A stretch of DNA of 9,611 bases, from assembly GCA_031282485.1 (NCBI GenBank), contig JAITDQ010000061.1:1-9611 (forward strand). Direction: 5' to 3'. A program made the position numbers and the translations under genes. How positions within the stretch are numbered: position 1 is the first letter of the stretch; every line of letters begins with the position of its first letter. Below are positions 1 through 6,565 of this stretch, piece by piece. The notes below the pieces were generated by a model. It worked only from the letters and a program-made list of their open reading frames with translations, did no database searches and was not told the origin of the DNA. Source of the stretch: Tannerella sp. (lineage in GTDB: Bacteria; Bacteroidota; Bacteroidia; Bacteroidales; Tannerellaceae).

Positions 1-134
1 CGGCGCGGACGGGACAGGAAATAAATTCTCCCGTTCGTAACGATTCGATGAATATCCGCCGTTTTATCGACGTACAGATAATCATCCTTCCTTAAATTTG
101 AAAACGACTGTATTCCTATCGGTAACTTTTTCAT
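1..134 (-). CDS. AAA-ATPase-like protein, N-terminal 44 residues (runs off left edge)
   Basis: The minus strand reads open from an ATG at 134 to the window edge, giving 44 residues that begin MKKLPIGIQSF and include the stretch DDYLYVDKT and the end YFLSRPR. This opening is typical of the large Bacteroidota family that joins an AAA-ATPase-like domain (PF09820) to a C-terminal PD-(D/E)XK nuclease-like domain (DUF1703). In that family SRPR leads directly into an RFGKS-type Walker A loop, which would lie just outside the window. The cellular role of the family is not settled; members occur as many paralogues per genome. The gene is cut only by the window boundary; nothing inside it looks broken. 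It is divergent from the tRNA gene. Recognition is from family memory, not from a search. Confidence 0.8.
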   Translation of the reverse strand, partial: MKKLPIGIQSFSNLRKDDYLYVDKTADIHRIVTNGRIYFLSRPR

Positions 135-153
135 GACGCTTTTTGTTTTGTGG

Positions 154-161
154 CAAAGATA
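154..161 (-). promoter_or_regulatory. Possible -7 box for the AAA-ATPase-like gene
   Basis: On the minus strand this reads TATCTTTG, a full match to the Bacteroidota -7 consensus TAnnTTTG, 19 bases upstream of the ATG at 134. The nearest TTTG that could serve as a -33 box (minus strand, 187-190) is 25 bp away, longer than the usual 19-21 bp, so the promoter is only partly supported. Confidence 0.45.
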
Positions 162-251
162 ATACAAGTTGAGCGAATTTCGTGTTCAAATCCAAACCGT
201 TTTAGTTAAAAAATATTTCACGTAAGCTCCGGCTAACATTTCGTCGTGTTC

Positions 252-267
252 GGAACAATGTTGTTCC
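252..267. repeat. Short inverted repeat GGAACAA-TG-TTGTTCC
   Basis: Two perfect 7-bp arms are separated by two bases. The site lies between the divergent AAA-ATPase-like gene and the tRNA promoter, about 50 bp upstream of the tRNA -33 box. It is followed by no T run, so it is not a terminator. A dimeric regulator operator is possible but not shown. Confidence 0.4.
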
Positions 268-318
268 CATAGCAACCGGATAGTTTCGTTACATGTTAAA
301 ATTTTTCATTACTTATCA

Positions 319-349
319 TTTGTGTAATATGAAAAATTATATATCTTTG
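319..349 (+). promoter_or_regulatory. Promoter of the tRNA-Arg gene
   Basis: A -33 TTTG (319-322) and a -7 TATCTTTG (342-349) are separated by 19 bp, the consensus arrangement for the primary sigma factor of Bacteroidota. Transcription would start near 355, about 12 bases before the mature tRNA 5' end. Confidence 0.8.
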
Positions 350-366
350 CACCCCGAAAGTGGAAC

Positions 367-440
367 GGTTCCGTAGCTCAGCTGGATAGAGCAACAGCCT
401 TCTAAGCTGTGGGTCGAGCGTTCGAATCGCTCCGGAATCA
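367..440 (+). tRNA. tRNA-Arg (anticodon TCT)
   Basis: The 74-nt cloverleaf folds fully. The acceptor stem GGTTCCG pairs with CGGAATC (433-439, one G-T pair), with discriminator A440. The D arm is GCTC/GAGC. The anticodon stem ACAGC/GCTGT encloses the loop CTTCTAA, whose anticodon at 401-403 is TCT, reading AGA arginine codons. The T arm is GAGCG/CGCTC around TTCGAAT. CCA is not encoded and must be added by tRNA nucleotidyltransferase. No second copy of the 3' end was seen in the window, so there is no evidence here of use as an integration site. Confidence 0.97.
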
Positions 441-448
441 CTGAAAAT

Positions 449-484
449 AAAGCACTTATAGAAAGATTATAAGTGCTTTTTTTA
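449..484. terminator. Intrinsic terminator, probably bidirectional
   Basis: A 12-bp stem (449-460 with 468-479) has a 7-nt loop and runs into a T tract on the plus strand (ending at 484), eight bases after the tRNA. On the minus strand the same hairpin is followed by TATTTTC, so it can also end the convergent transcript of the metallo-hydrolase operon, whose last stop codon is at 539. Confidence 0.88.
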
Positions 485-538
485 TTGGAAAATGGTAGTT
501 TTGGACAAGTTGTATCAACCAGTGTATAAACCAATTTT

Positions 539-1183
539 TCATGACAGGTACGGATTGTTTGCTTTTTCGTGACTGACGGTCGTTGAAGGGCCGTGGCCGG
601 GGTAGATGGTTATGTCGTCGGGCAGGGTGAGGATTCTGTTTCGGATGCCGGAAATAAGCGTGTTGTAACTGCCGCCCCACAGGTCGGTGCGTCCGATGCT
701 GCCGGAGAAAATGACGTCGCCGGCTATGAGGAACCGGCCGGCTTCGCTGTAAAAGGCAAGGCTGGCGGGAGAGTGTCCCGGGACGAGAATGGCTTTCAGC
801 GTCGAATGGCCGAAATGTATTTCTTCATTGTCTTCTATATTCCGTAACGGCTCAATCTCTTCGAAACTCATGGGAATACCGAATTTTGACGCCTGCATGG
901 TAAGGGTTGGAGTATGTATGTTTTTTTCTTCCTTATGCAGTTCCGGGCGTATCCCGTATTCGTGGAAAATGTATGCATTGCCGACGACGTGGTCAAAATG
1001 GTAATGCGTGCACAACAGCCTTTTCAACGTCAGTTTATGCTCTTTCACGTAACCGGACAGGATGTTTTCCTCACCGGGCGTTAAGCATCCGCAGTCTATC
1101 ACGACGGCTTCTTTTGTTTCGTCGTGCAGGAGATATGTGTTTTCCCCGAAAAAGTTGAACGTAAACTGTTTAATCAATATCAT
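539..1183 (-). CDS. MBL-fold metallo-hydrolase, YcbL/glyoxalase II-like
   Basis: The 214-residue cytosolic protein is a single metallo-beta-lactamase-fold domain. The metal-site residues are all present: THYHFDH at 59-65 (H60, H62, D64, H65), H137 in PGHSP, D156 in AGD and H197 in YPGHG. The segment SGSIGRTDL near 160-168 is typical of short glyoxalase II-like proteins such as E. coli YcbL, and the length fits them better than full hydroxyacylglutathione hydrolases, which carry an extra C-terminal helical domain. The likely reaction is hydrolysis of a thioester such as S-lactoylglutathione or another low-molecular-weight thiol ester, but the substrate is not proven. It is the last gene of a three-gene unit: its ATG overlaps the rsmG stop by 4 bp, suggesting coupled translation. 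Confidence 0.9.
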   Translation of the reverse strand: MILIKQFTFNFFGENTYLLHDETKEAVVIDCGCLTPGEENILSGYVKEHKLTLKRLLCTHYHFDHVVGNAYIFHEYGIRPELHKEEKNIHTPTLTMQASKFGIPMSFEEIEPLRNIEDNEEIHFGHSTLKAILVPGHSPASLAFYSEAGRFLIAGDVIFSGSIGRTDLWGGSYNTLISGIRNRILTLPDDITIYPGHGPSTTVSHEKANNPYLS

Positions 1184-1803
1184 AACGGTATATATATCAC
1201 TTTTTTTGTTTCGAAAAAATCCTCGCTGAAACGCTCGTTTAACGCGGTGGAAATAATATTTTTACCAAACGGAGCCATTTCTTTTTTCAGGTCGCCTCCC
1301 TTGAGGCAAATCACACCGTTAGGCAGAGCGTTTCGCTGTTTCCGGTCAACGTTTTTCCTTACGAGTTTCACTAATTCCGGCAACGTCATGACCGCCCGGC
1401 TTACGACGAAGTCGAAGGTTGATTTTTCGTCCTCGATGCGGCAATGCCTTGTCGTTACATTATTAATACCTGCGGCGTCGGCGACCGACCGAGCTACTTT
1501 GATTTTCTTTCCCGTACCGTCGATAAGATGAAACTTGACGTCCGGGAAAAAGATTGCCAGCGGGATGCCGGGAAATCCTCCCCCGGTTCCGGCATCCAGT
1601 ATGTTCGTACCTTCCGAAAAACGCAAAAAAGAGGCAATTCCCAGCGAATGAAGGATGTGGTGTTCGTAAAGGTTCGCTATATCCTTGCGTGAGATGACGT
1701 TGATTTTCGCGTTCCACTCCGTGTACAAGGCGCCCAAGGCATCGAACTGTTCCATTTGATGCGCGGTTATTTCCGGGAAATATTTTTTGATTATAGCGCT
1801 CAT
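1180..1803 (-). CDS. rsmG: 16S rRNA (guanine-527-N7)-methyltransferase RsmG
   Basis: This 207-residue SAM-dependent enzyme (also called GidB) methylates N7 of G527 in the 530 loop of 16S rRNA in the small ribosomal subunit. The family N-terminal signature WNAKINVISRKD is at 30-41. The SAM-binding loop DAGTGGGFPGIPLA is at 70-83, followed by an acidic strand end at D95. FDFVVSRAV at 130-138 is the second conserved segment. Length is normal for the family. Its start overlaps the upstream lipoprotein stop by 4 bp and its stop overlaps the downstream hydrolase start by 4 bp. In other bacteria, loss of this enzyme gives low-level streptomycin resistance. Confidence 0.96.
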   Translation of the reverse strand: MSAIIKKYFPEITAHQMEQFDALGALYTEWNAKINVISRKDIANLYEHHILHSLGIASFLRFSEGTNILDAGTGGGFPGIPLAIFFPDVKFHLIDGTGKKIKVARSVADAAGINNVTTRHCRIEDEKSTFDFVVSRAVMTLPELVKLVRKNVDRKQRNALPNGVICLKGGDLKKEMAPFGKNIISTALNERFSEDFFETKKVIYIPL

Positions 1804-2654
1804 TTTTCGGTAAAGGCAAGAATGGAAACCGGGGAATTTTCGCGCATCAAATGGCGTATCTTGTCGTAAGGGAGCAGGACGTCCGTTTTCCCGATGAATC
1901 GTGCTGCTATCTCATAATTATTGAATGTGTAGGTGATTCCGTCCTCGTTAACATAAAAATTGTTGTTGGGATAGATTTCCCTGACATTGAAAAATCCCAT
2001 ATTTTCCAGTTCCGAAGGATCCGTCACGCTATAATCCGCAGCAATGGCGTCGACAATGATTTGGGCGAGGTCGTCCTGATAATTGTCGATGAATATGTCT
2101 TTTTCTTCCAGTTCGTCTCCGGTTTTGAGGTATAAGACGTAATTGTTATATCCCTGGTCTCCGTGAGCGCCTCCCGTGAAGTATTCGACGGAAATGCAGT
2201 AACTGATCAAGTCACATTTATTATATAGGATTTCGTTTGATGAAACTTCAAAGTAAGAGAACATCGCTTCCGGGAGCATCGTTTTGCCCATATTTTCCAT
2301 TTCTTCGGCGAAGTCTTTTTCAATCTCCCTGTAATCGGAAATATACCTGTTCACATAATTTGCCATAGCCTCTTCCGGTGATGCGGAAGACGTATCTTCG
2401 CCGAAAAAGGAGATCAGGAAATGACGGTTTATTTTTCGGAGGACATCCCTGTCTTTGTAGCCGGACGGATAGATAAAGACGGATTCGAGCGAACAGTGAG
2501 GATTCGTTGAATCGCCAAGCAGGTAATACTGTTCGTTTACCGTTATGGAATCAAACGTAATGTCATTTTCCTTATCAACGTCCACAACGCTTTGTTTACA
2601 GTTCGTCAGGATAAATCCCAGAAACAATCCAAATATTAAAGTCTTACGTTTCAT
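1800..2654 (-). CDS. DUF4163/DUF3298 (RsiV-like) lipoprotein
   Basis: The 284-residue protein starts with a lipoprotein signal: MKRK, a hydrophobic core, then the lipobox LTNC with C19 as the predicted lipidated residue. Asn at -1 is less common than Ala, Gly or Ser. The mature part matches the DUF4163 plus DUF3298 layout of RsiV/PdaC-type proteins. The hallmark YFTGGAHG is at 158-165, and the C-terminal segment with YTFNNYEIA (242-250) and LLPYDKI (260-266) fits DUF3298. Bacillus relatives bind lysozyme (RsiV) or act on peptidoglycan (PdaC), but most Bacteroidota members have no assigned role, so a cell-envelope function is inference only. It is the first gene of the operon with rsmG. No consensus promoter was found just upstream, where the leader is very AT-rich, so read-through from the regulator gene is possible. 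Confidence 0.85.
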   Translation of the reverse strand: MKRKTLIFGLFLGFILTNCKQSVVDVDKENDITFDSITVNEQYYLLGDSTNPHCSLESVFIYPSGYKDRDVLRKINRHFLISFFGEDTSSASPEEAMANYVNRYISDYREIEKDFAEEMENMGKTMLPEAMFSYFEVSSNEILYNKCDLISYCISVEYFTGGAHGDQGYNNYVLYLKTGDELEEKDIFIDNYQDDLAQIIVDAIAADYSVTDPSELENMGFFNVREIYPNNNFYVNEDGITYTFNNYEIAARFIGKTDVLLPYDKIRHLMRENSPVSILAFTEK

Positions 2655-2704
2655 AATTTAATTTTTTAATGAATAATGAATAATTAATGGTTAATGGTTA
2701 ATTC
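2655..2704. repeat. AT-rich tandem short repeats
   Basis: This stretch is composed of small tandem units: GAATAAT twice near 2671-2684, and TTAATGG or TTAATTC about three times near 2684-2704. It fills the leader of the lipoprotein gene. The minus-strand text is almost free of G and C, in keeping with the A-rich leaders of Bacteroidota messages, but its length suggests repeat expansion. Confidence 0.5.
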
Positions 2705-2730
2705 CAATTGTCCCACTCTCCACCAAATGA

Positions 2731-2764
2731 ATCTTTTAATTCTTAATTTTTAATTTTTAATTCA
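2731..2764. repeat. Dispersed AT-rich repeat, copy A
   Basis: The sequence starts ATCTTTTAATT, continues with several TTTTTAA units and ends AATTCA. It shares its first 11 bases and its last 22 bases with 5264-5290; copy A holds one extra unit of about 7 bases. It lies immediately after the stop of the regulator gene (3' on the minus strand). No protein-binding role is known to me. Confidence 0.6.
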
Positions 2765-2766
2765 AA

Positions 2767-3657
2767 TCAGTGTGCGCGTTTTCGAAATTCCGACGGCGTG
2801 ATACCCTCTTTCTTTTTGAAGAATGTCGAAAACTGGCATACATTTTCAAAGTGCAGCGAATAAGCGATTTCGGAGATATTTCTGTCGGTAACTGTCAGCA
2901 ATTCTTTTGCTTTCATCAGTTTTTGCTGCAATTGATACTGAGCCGGCGAAACGCCGGTGTATTCCTTGAACATACGCCTGTACCACGAATACCCCAGTCC
3001 TAATTTCTTCGCTATATCTTCCTGCGAAAGCGTGCTTTCGATATTGTTTTTTATAATATCACGCGCTTCGTTTATCCTGTCGACAATATACGTATCCGCG
3101 TATTGTCCGTTTTTGTTTTTATAATAAACAGAGCCTAAAATAGACAGGACAATACTGGAAATCATCTGTTGATAACCGGCTTTCTCTTTTTGGGCTATCC
3201 GGATGATATCTTCGTACAGGCCGACGATAGAACTGCTTACGCCGATGTTGTAAAGAGGCTCTTCTTTTGAAAAAAAGTTCTTTTTCACGCGATTGTCAAT
3301 ATGCATTCCGCGAAATCCCACCCAGTATTCGTTCCACCCCGTCGACGAATCCGGTTCATAGCTGTGCCATTCGCCCGGAAAGAGCAAAATCATCGTTCCC
3401 GCCGTTACTCGCTGTTCTTTTCTCACGGATTGCGATGAAAACAAGCCACCCCCTTTGGTGATATAAACCAACTGATACTCATTGAAGATGCGCCCTTTTT
3501 CCGGACTGAAAAGATGCGATTCCGGGTGTTGTGTCGGGGGATAATGGGTGCACGGAGGTATTGACTGGTACCCCACGGTTGTTACAACGATGCCCCAGTC
3601 CTCGTCATTGCCGCCAATGGACAGATATAACAGTTTGTTTTCGTGCGTTATTGACAT
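2767..3657 (-). CDS. rhaR: AraC-family transcriptional regulator, RhaR-like
   Basis: The 296-residue protein has an N-terminal cupin-type sugar-sensing domain (about 40-130, with GEWHSYEPD at 95-103) and a C-terminal AraC/XylS DNA-binding domain with two helix-turn-helix units, about 209-230 (LSQEDIAKKLGLGYSWYRRM) and 258-281 (ISEIAYSLHFEN then FSTFFKKKEG). It is divergent from rhaB. In Bacteroides thetaiotaomicron the rhamnose operon is controlled by an AraC-family activator called RhaR, so activation of rhaB by L-rhamnose is the likely role here. The ATG at 3657 lies about 36 bases after a consensus -7 box. Assignment as the rhamnose regulator rests on position; the AraC family itself is certain. 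Confidence 0.88.
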   Translation of the reverse strand: MSITHENKLLYLSIGGNDEDWGIVVTTVGYQSIPPCTHYPPTQHPESHLFSPEKGRIFNEYQLVYITKGGGLFSSQSVRKEQRVTAGTMILLFPGEWHSYEPDSSTGWNEYWVGFRGMHIDNRVKKNFFSKEEPLYNIGVSSSIVGLYEDIIRIAQKEKAGYQQMISSIVLSILGSVYYKNKNGQYADTYIVDRINEARDIIKNNIESTLSQEDIAKKLGLGYSWYRRMFKEYTGVSPAQYQLQQKLMKAKELLTVTDRNISEIAYSLHFENVCQFSTFFKKKEGITPSEFRKRAH

Positions 3658-3692
3658 GTTTATGTCCCGTTTTTATGTTACAAAACCCGGTG

Positions 3693-3723
3693 CAAATTTA
3701 TAAAAAAAACGGTTACTGTCAAA
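3693..3723 (-). promoter_or_regulatory. Promoter of the rhaR-like gene
   Basis: On the minus strand a -33 TTTG (3720-3723) and a -7 TAAATTTG (3693-3700) are separated by 19 bp, a full consensus. Transcription would begin near 3687, giving a leader of about 30 nt. Unlike the facing rhaB promoter it needs no obvious activator. Its -33 box overlaps the distal TCAAAAA repeat, which would allow autoregulation. Confidence 0.75.
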
Positions 3724-3751
3724 AATGAAATAATAAAAATCAAAAAAATAA
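3719..3751 (+). promoter_or_regulatory. Candidate RhaR operator: TCAAAAA direct repeats
   Basis: TCAAAAATGAAATAA begins at 3719 and TCAAAAAAATAA at 3740, a period of 21 bp or two helical turns on the same face. The proximal copy abuts the place where the rhaB -33 box should be. This is the usual geometry of AraC-type activator sites. The sequence is A-rich, so chance similarity is a real risk. Confidence 0.35.
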
Positions 3752-3773
3752 GCAATGGCATGGATTAAGTCAA

Positions 3774-3781
3774 TACATTTG
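3774..3781 (+). promoter_or_regulatory. rhaB promoter -7 box (no good -33)
   Basis: TACATTTG matches the Bacteroidota -7 consensus. Around 3750-3755 the sequence is AAGCAA rather than TTTG, so the -33 box is missing, as expected for an activator-dependent promoter. Transcription should begin near 3787, inside a run of nine A residues, leaving a leader of about 28 nt before the rhaB ATG. Confidence 0.7.
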
Positions 3782-3815
3782 CACCCAAAAAAAAACAGCA
3801 AAAAATATAGTTGCC

Positions 3816-5243
3816 ATGGAGAATTATTATTTTTTAGCCTTCGATTTGGGGGCAACAAGCGGACGTTCGATACTCGGTGTTTTCGACGGAGTCAATTTTG
3901 AAATGAAAGAATTGACGCGTTTTTCAAACTCGATTATGGAACTTCACGGGAAATATTACTGGGATGTATTCGGCCTTTACAAGTCATTGAAAGAAGGGCT
4001 GGTCGAATGTGTGAGGCAAAATATAAAGCCGACATCCATAGGGATCGACACCTGGGGCGTGGATTTCGGGTATGTAGGGAAAGACGGTACCATACTGGGC
4101 TTGCCCCGTGCATATCGCGACCCTTATACCGACGGTGCGCCCGAAGACTATTTCAAACTTATGCCGCGCGATAAAGTTTACGGACTTACCGGCATACAGA
4201 TTATGAACTTTAACAGCCTGTATCAGCTATACCGGGCTAAACAGGAAGATTTTTCCCCGCTGGCACAGGCGGACAAGATTCTGTTTATGCCGGATTTACT
4301 GTCGTACATGTTGACGGGAAAACAGGTCTGTGAATATACGGAAGCATCCACTTCACAGATACTCAATCCTGCGACACGCCGGTTTGAATCTTCGCTTCTC
4401 GAAGCTATCGGGGTATCGCCTTCGCTGCTGCATCCGCTCACGGATCCGGGCGTTGTGATCGGAACACTGACGGATGCTTTGGCCGAAGAGACGGGCATCG
4501 GTAAAGTGCCGGTTGTAGCGGTTGCGGGACACGATACGGCATCGGCCGTCCTTGCCGTCCCTGCCGAAAATCCGAATTTTGCATATCTGAGCAGCGGCAC
4601 ATGGAGTCTGATGGGCGTTGAAACGGAAACACCCGTATTGACGGAAGAATCTTATGAGAAAAACTTTACCAACGAAGGCGGCATAGAAGGGACAACACGT
4701 TTCCTTAAAAACATAACGGGAATGTGGCTTCTCGAACAGTGCCGCAAGGAGTGGGAGAGGGAAGGGCGTAAATATTCCTATGCCGAAATCATGGATATGG
4801 CCGTGAAGGCGGAAGGCGTGAAAGCGTATGTCAATCCGGATGATCCGCGCTTAGCCAATCCTGCAAGCATGAGCCGGATGATTGCGCGGATTTGTGAGGA
4901 AAACGGTATGACGCCGCCGGCAACGGATGCCGAATACATACGTTGCATATTCGAAAGTCTTGTGCGCCGTTATGTTGAAGTCATTGACATGCTGTCGGGA
5001 ATGGTTTCATTTCCAATAGAAAAACTGCATATCATAGGAGGCGGTTCGCAGAACGATCTGATAAACCGGATGACGGCCGACGCGCTTGGTATTCCTGTTG
5101 TTGCAGGACCTTCCGAAGCTACGGCTATCGGTAACTGTATGATGCAGGCCAAAGCGGCAGGATTAGTCAAAGACCGTTGGGAGATTCGAAAAATTATAGC
5201 CCGGGCTTTTTCCGTAAAAACGTTTCTGCCCGGAGAAAAATGA
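3816..5243 (+). CDS. rhaB: Rhamnulokinase
   Basis: This 475-residue FGGY-family kinase transfers phosphate from ATP to C1 of L-rhamnulose in the cytoplasm, the second step of L-rhamnose breakdown. The N-terminal phosphate loop FDLGATSGRS is at 9-18. GIDTWGVDFG (76-85) is characteristic of rhamnulokinases. GHDTASAV (238-245) carries the expected catalytic base, D240. LSSGTWSLMG at 258-267 and IIGGGSQN at 406-413 form the second ATP-binding part. Length is near that of E. coli RhaB (489). The ATG at 3816 is right for the family N-terminus and follows an A-rich leader. It is the first gene of the rhaB-rhaA-rhaT unit, with 54 bp before rhaA, and is probably induced through the divergent AraC-type regulator. 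In B. thetaiotaomicron the counterpart is called rhaK. Confidence 0.96.
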   Translation: MENYYFLAFDLGATSGRSILGVFDGVNFEMKELTRFSNSIMELHGKYYWDVFGLYKSLKEGLVECVRQNIKPTSIGIDTWGVDFGYVGKDGTILGLPRAYRDPYTDGAPEDYFKLMPRDKVYGLTGIQIMNFNSLYQLYRAKQEDFSPLAQADKILFMPDLLSYMLTGKQVCEYTEASTSQILNPATRRFESSLLEAIGVSPSLLHPLTDPGVVIGTLTDALAEETGIGKVPVVAVAGHDTASAVLAVPAENPNFAYLSSGTWSLMGVETETPVLTEESYEKNFTNEGGIEGTTRFLKNITGMWLLEQCRKEWEREGRKYSYAEIMDMAVKAEGVKAYVNPDDPRLANPASMSRMIARICEENGMTPPATDAEYIRCIFESLVRRYVEVIDMLSGMVSFPIEKLHIIGGGSQNDLINRMTADALGIPVVAGPSEATAIGNCMMQAKAAGLVKDRWEIRKIIARAFSVKTFLPGEK

Positions 5244-5263
5244 ATACAAAAATGAGCACATAA

Positions 5264-5290
5264 ATCTTTTAATTTTTAATTTTTAATTCA
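5264..5290. repeat. Dispersed AT-rich repeat, copy B
   Basis: This copy has the same ATCTTTTAATT start and TTTTTAA-unit tail ending AATTCA as 2731-2764, in the same plus-strand direction. It occupies half of the 54-bp rhaB-rhaA spacer and ends 7 bases before the rhaA ATG. It is therefore within the operon message as a nearly G- and C-free leader and may help ribosomes load on rhaA. Confidence 0.6.
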
Positions 5291-5297
5291 TTAACGT

Positions 5298-6554
5298 ATG
5301 AAAGAAAGCACAATTAAAGCTGCGTATGAAGCGGCAAAAGAACGTTATGCCGAAACGGGAGTTGATACGGAAAAAGCATTGGCAACTCTTAAAAAAATAT
5401 CCCTGTCGCTGCATTGCTGGCAGACGGATGATGTCGCCGGTTTTGAAAACCAGGGCGGCGAACTTACCGGCGGTATTCAGGTGACGGGAAATTACCCCGG
5501 ACGCGCCCGTAATATCGACGAATTGCGTGCGGATATAATTAAAGTAGCCTCTTTAATCCCGGGATCACACCGGTTGAGTTTGCACGAGATTTACGGCGAT
5601 TTCGGCGGTAAAGTGGTTGACCGCGATCAGGTCGAACCCAAACATTTCCAAAGCTGGATGGAATGGGCGAAAGAAAGTAATTTGAAGCTGGATTTTAATT
5701 CCACCTCCTTTTCGCATCCCAAGAGCGGTAACCTTACGCTGGCAAATCCCGATAAGGGAATCCGCGATTTCTGGATTGAACATACCAAGCGTTGCCGCAA
5801 GGTAAGCGAAGCCATGGGTAAATTCCAGGGCGATCCCTGTATCATGAACCTGTGGGTACATGACGGAAGCAAGGAAGTGCCGGCTAATCGCTTGAAATAC
5901 CGCCGGATACTTGAGCAGTCGTTAGACGAGATATTCGCGGTGAAATACAGAAACATGAAGGACTGTATCGAAGCGAAACTGTTCGGTATCGGCCTTGAAA
6001 GCTATACGGTCGGTTCTTACGATTTCTATCTCGGGTACGGAGCGAAAAAAGGAAAGATCGTAACGCTCGATACGGGACATTTCCACCTGACCGAAAGCGT
6101 GGCCGACAAGATTTCCTCCCTCCTGCTGTTTACGCCGGAGATTATGTTGCACGTAAGCCGTCCGATTCGCTGGGACAGCGACCATGTGGTTATCATAAAT
6201 GACGACCTCCTGGATCTTACCCGCGAGATTATCCGTTGTGACGCGCTTAACCGCATACATATCGGGCTTGACTATTTCGATGCTACGATAAACCGTATCG
6301 GCGCTTACGCTATCGGTGCGCGTTCTACGCAGAAAGCTTTGTTGATGGCGCTTCTCGAGCCGCAGCGGAAACTGCAGCAGTATGAAGCGAAAGATCAACT
6401 GTTCCAGCGTCTTGCATTGCAGGAAGAATTGAAGAGCATGCCATGGTGCGCCGTTTGGGATATGTTCTGCTTGCAAAACGATGTACCTGCCGGCGACAGT
6501 TATATTGCCGAGATTGAAAAATACGAGAAGACCGTGACATCCAAAAGAAAATAA
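5298..6554 (+). CDS. rhaA: L-rhamnose isomerase
   Basis: This 418-residue cytosolic metalloenzyme interconverts L-rhamnose and L-rhamnulose, the first intracellular step of the pathway. It is called rhaI in B. thetaiotaomicron. Length is almost the same as the 419-residue E. coli RhaA. HCWQTDDV at 39-46 is the family N-terminal signature. By comparison with the E. coli enzyme, the structural metal site would be E234, D258, H285 and D325, and the catalytic site H261, D293 and D295, within LDTGHFH (257-263), HVSRPIRWDSDHVV (285-298) and GLDYFDA (323-329). All are present, so the enzyme should be active. It lies 54 bp after rhaB and 11 bp before rhaT on the same strand. The ATG at 5298 gives the normal N-terminus. 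Confidence 0.97.
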   Translation: MKESTIKAAYEAAKERYAETGVDTEKALATLKKISLSLHCWQTDDVAGFENQGGELTGGIQVTGNYPGRARNIDELRADIIKVASLIPGSHRLSLHEIYGDFGGKVVDRDQVEPKHFQSWMEWAKESNLKLDFNSTSFSHPKSGNLTLANPDKGIRDFWIEHTKRCRKVSEAMGKFQGDPCIMNLWVHDGSKEVPANRLKYRRILEQSLDEIFAVKYRNMKDCIEAKLFGIGLESYTVGSYDFYLGYGAKKGKIVTLDTGHFHLTESVADKISSLLLFTPEIMLHVSRPIRWDSDHVVIINDDLLDLTREIIRCDALNRIHIGLDYFDATINRIGAYAIGARSTQKALLMALLEPQRKLQQYEAKDQLFQRLALQEELKSMPWCAVWDMFCLQNDVPAGDSYIAEIEKYEKTVTSKRK

Positions 6555-6565
6555 ACCTCCCGTAA

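Noticed and set aside
337..534. Minus-strand 65-residue frame containing the text PERFERSTHSLEGCC
   Set aside because: It is the antisense translation of the tRNA-Arg gene and its terminator, a well-known source of false hypothetical proteins.
367..538. tRNA-Arg as an attachment site for an integrated element
   Set aside because: No direct repeat of the tRNA 3' end and no integrase gene were found in the window; the downstream genes are ordinary chromosomal ones.
2655..2764. CRISPR-like array in the AT-rich spacer
   Set aside because: The units are short, AT-only tandem repeats without unique spacers.
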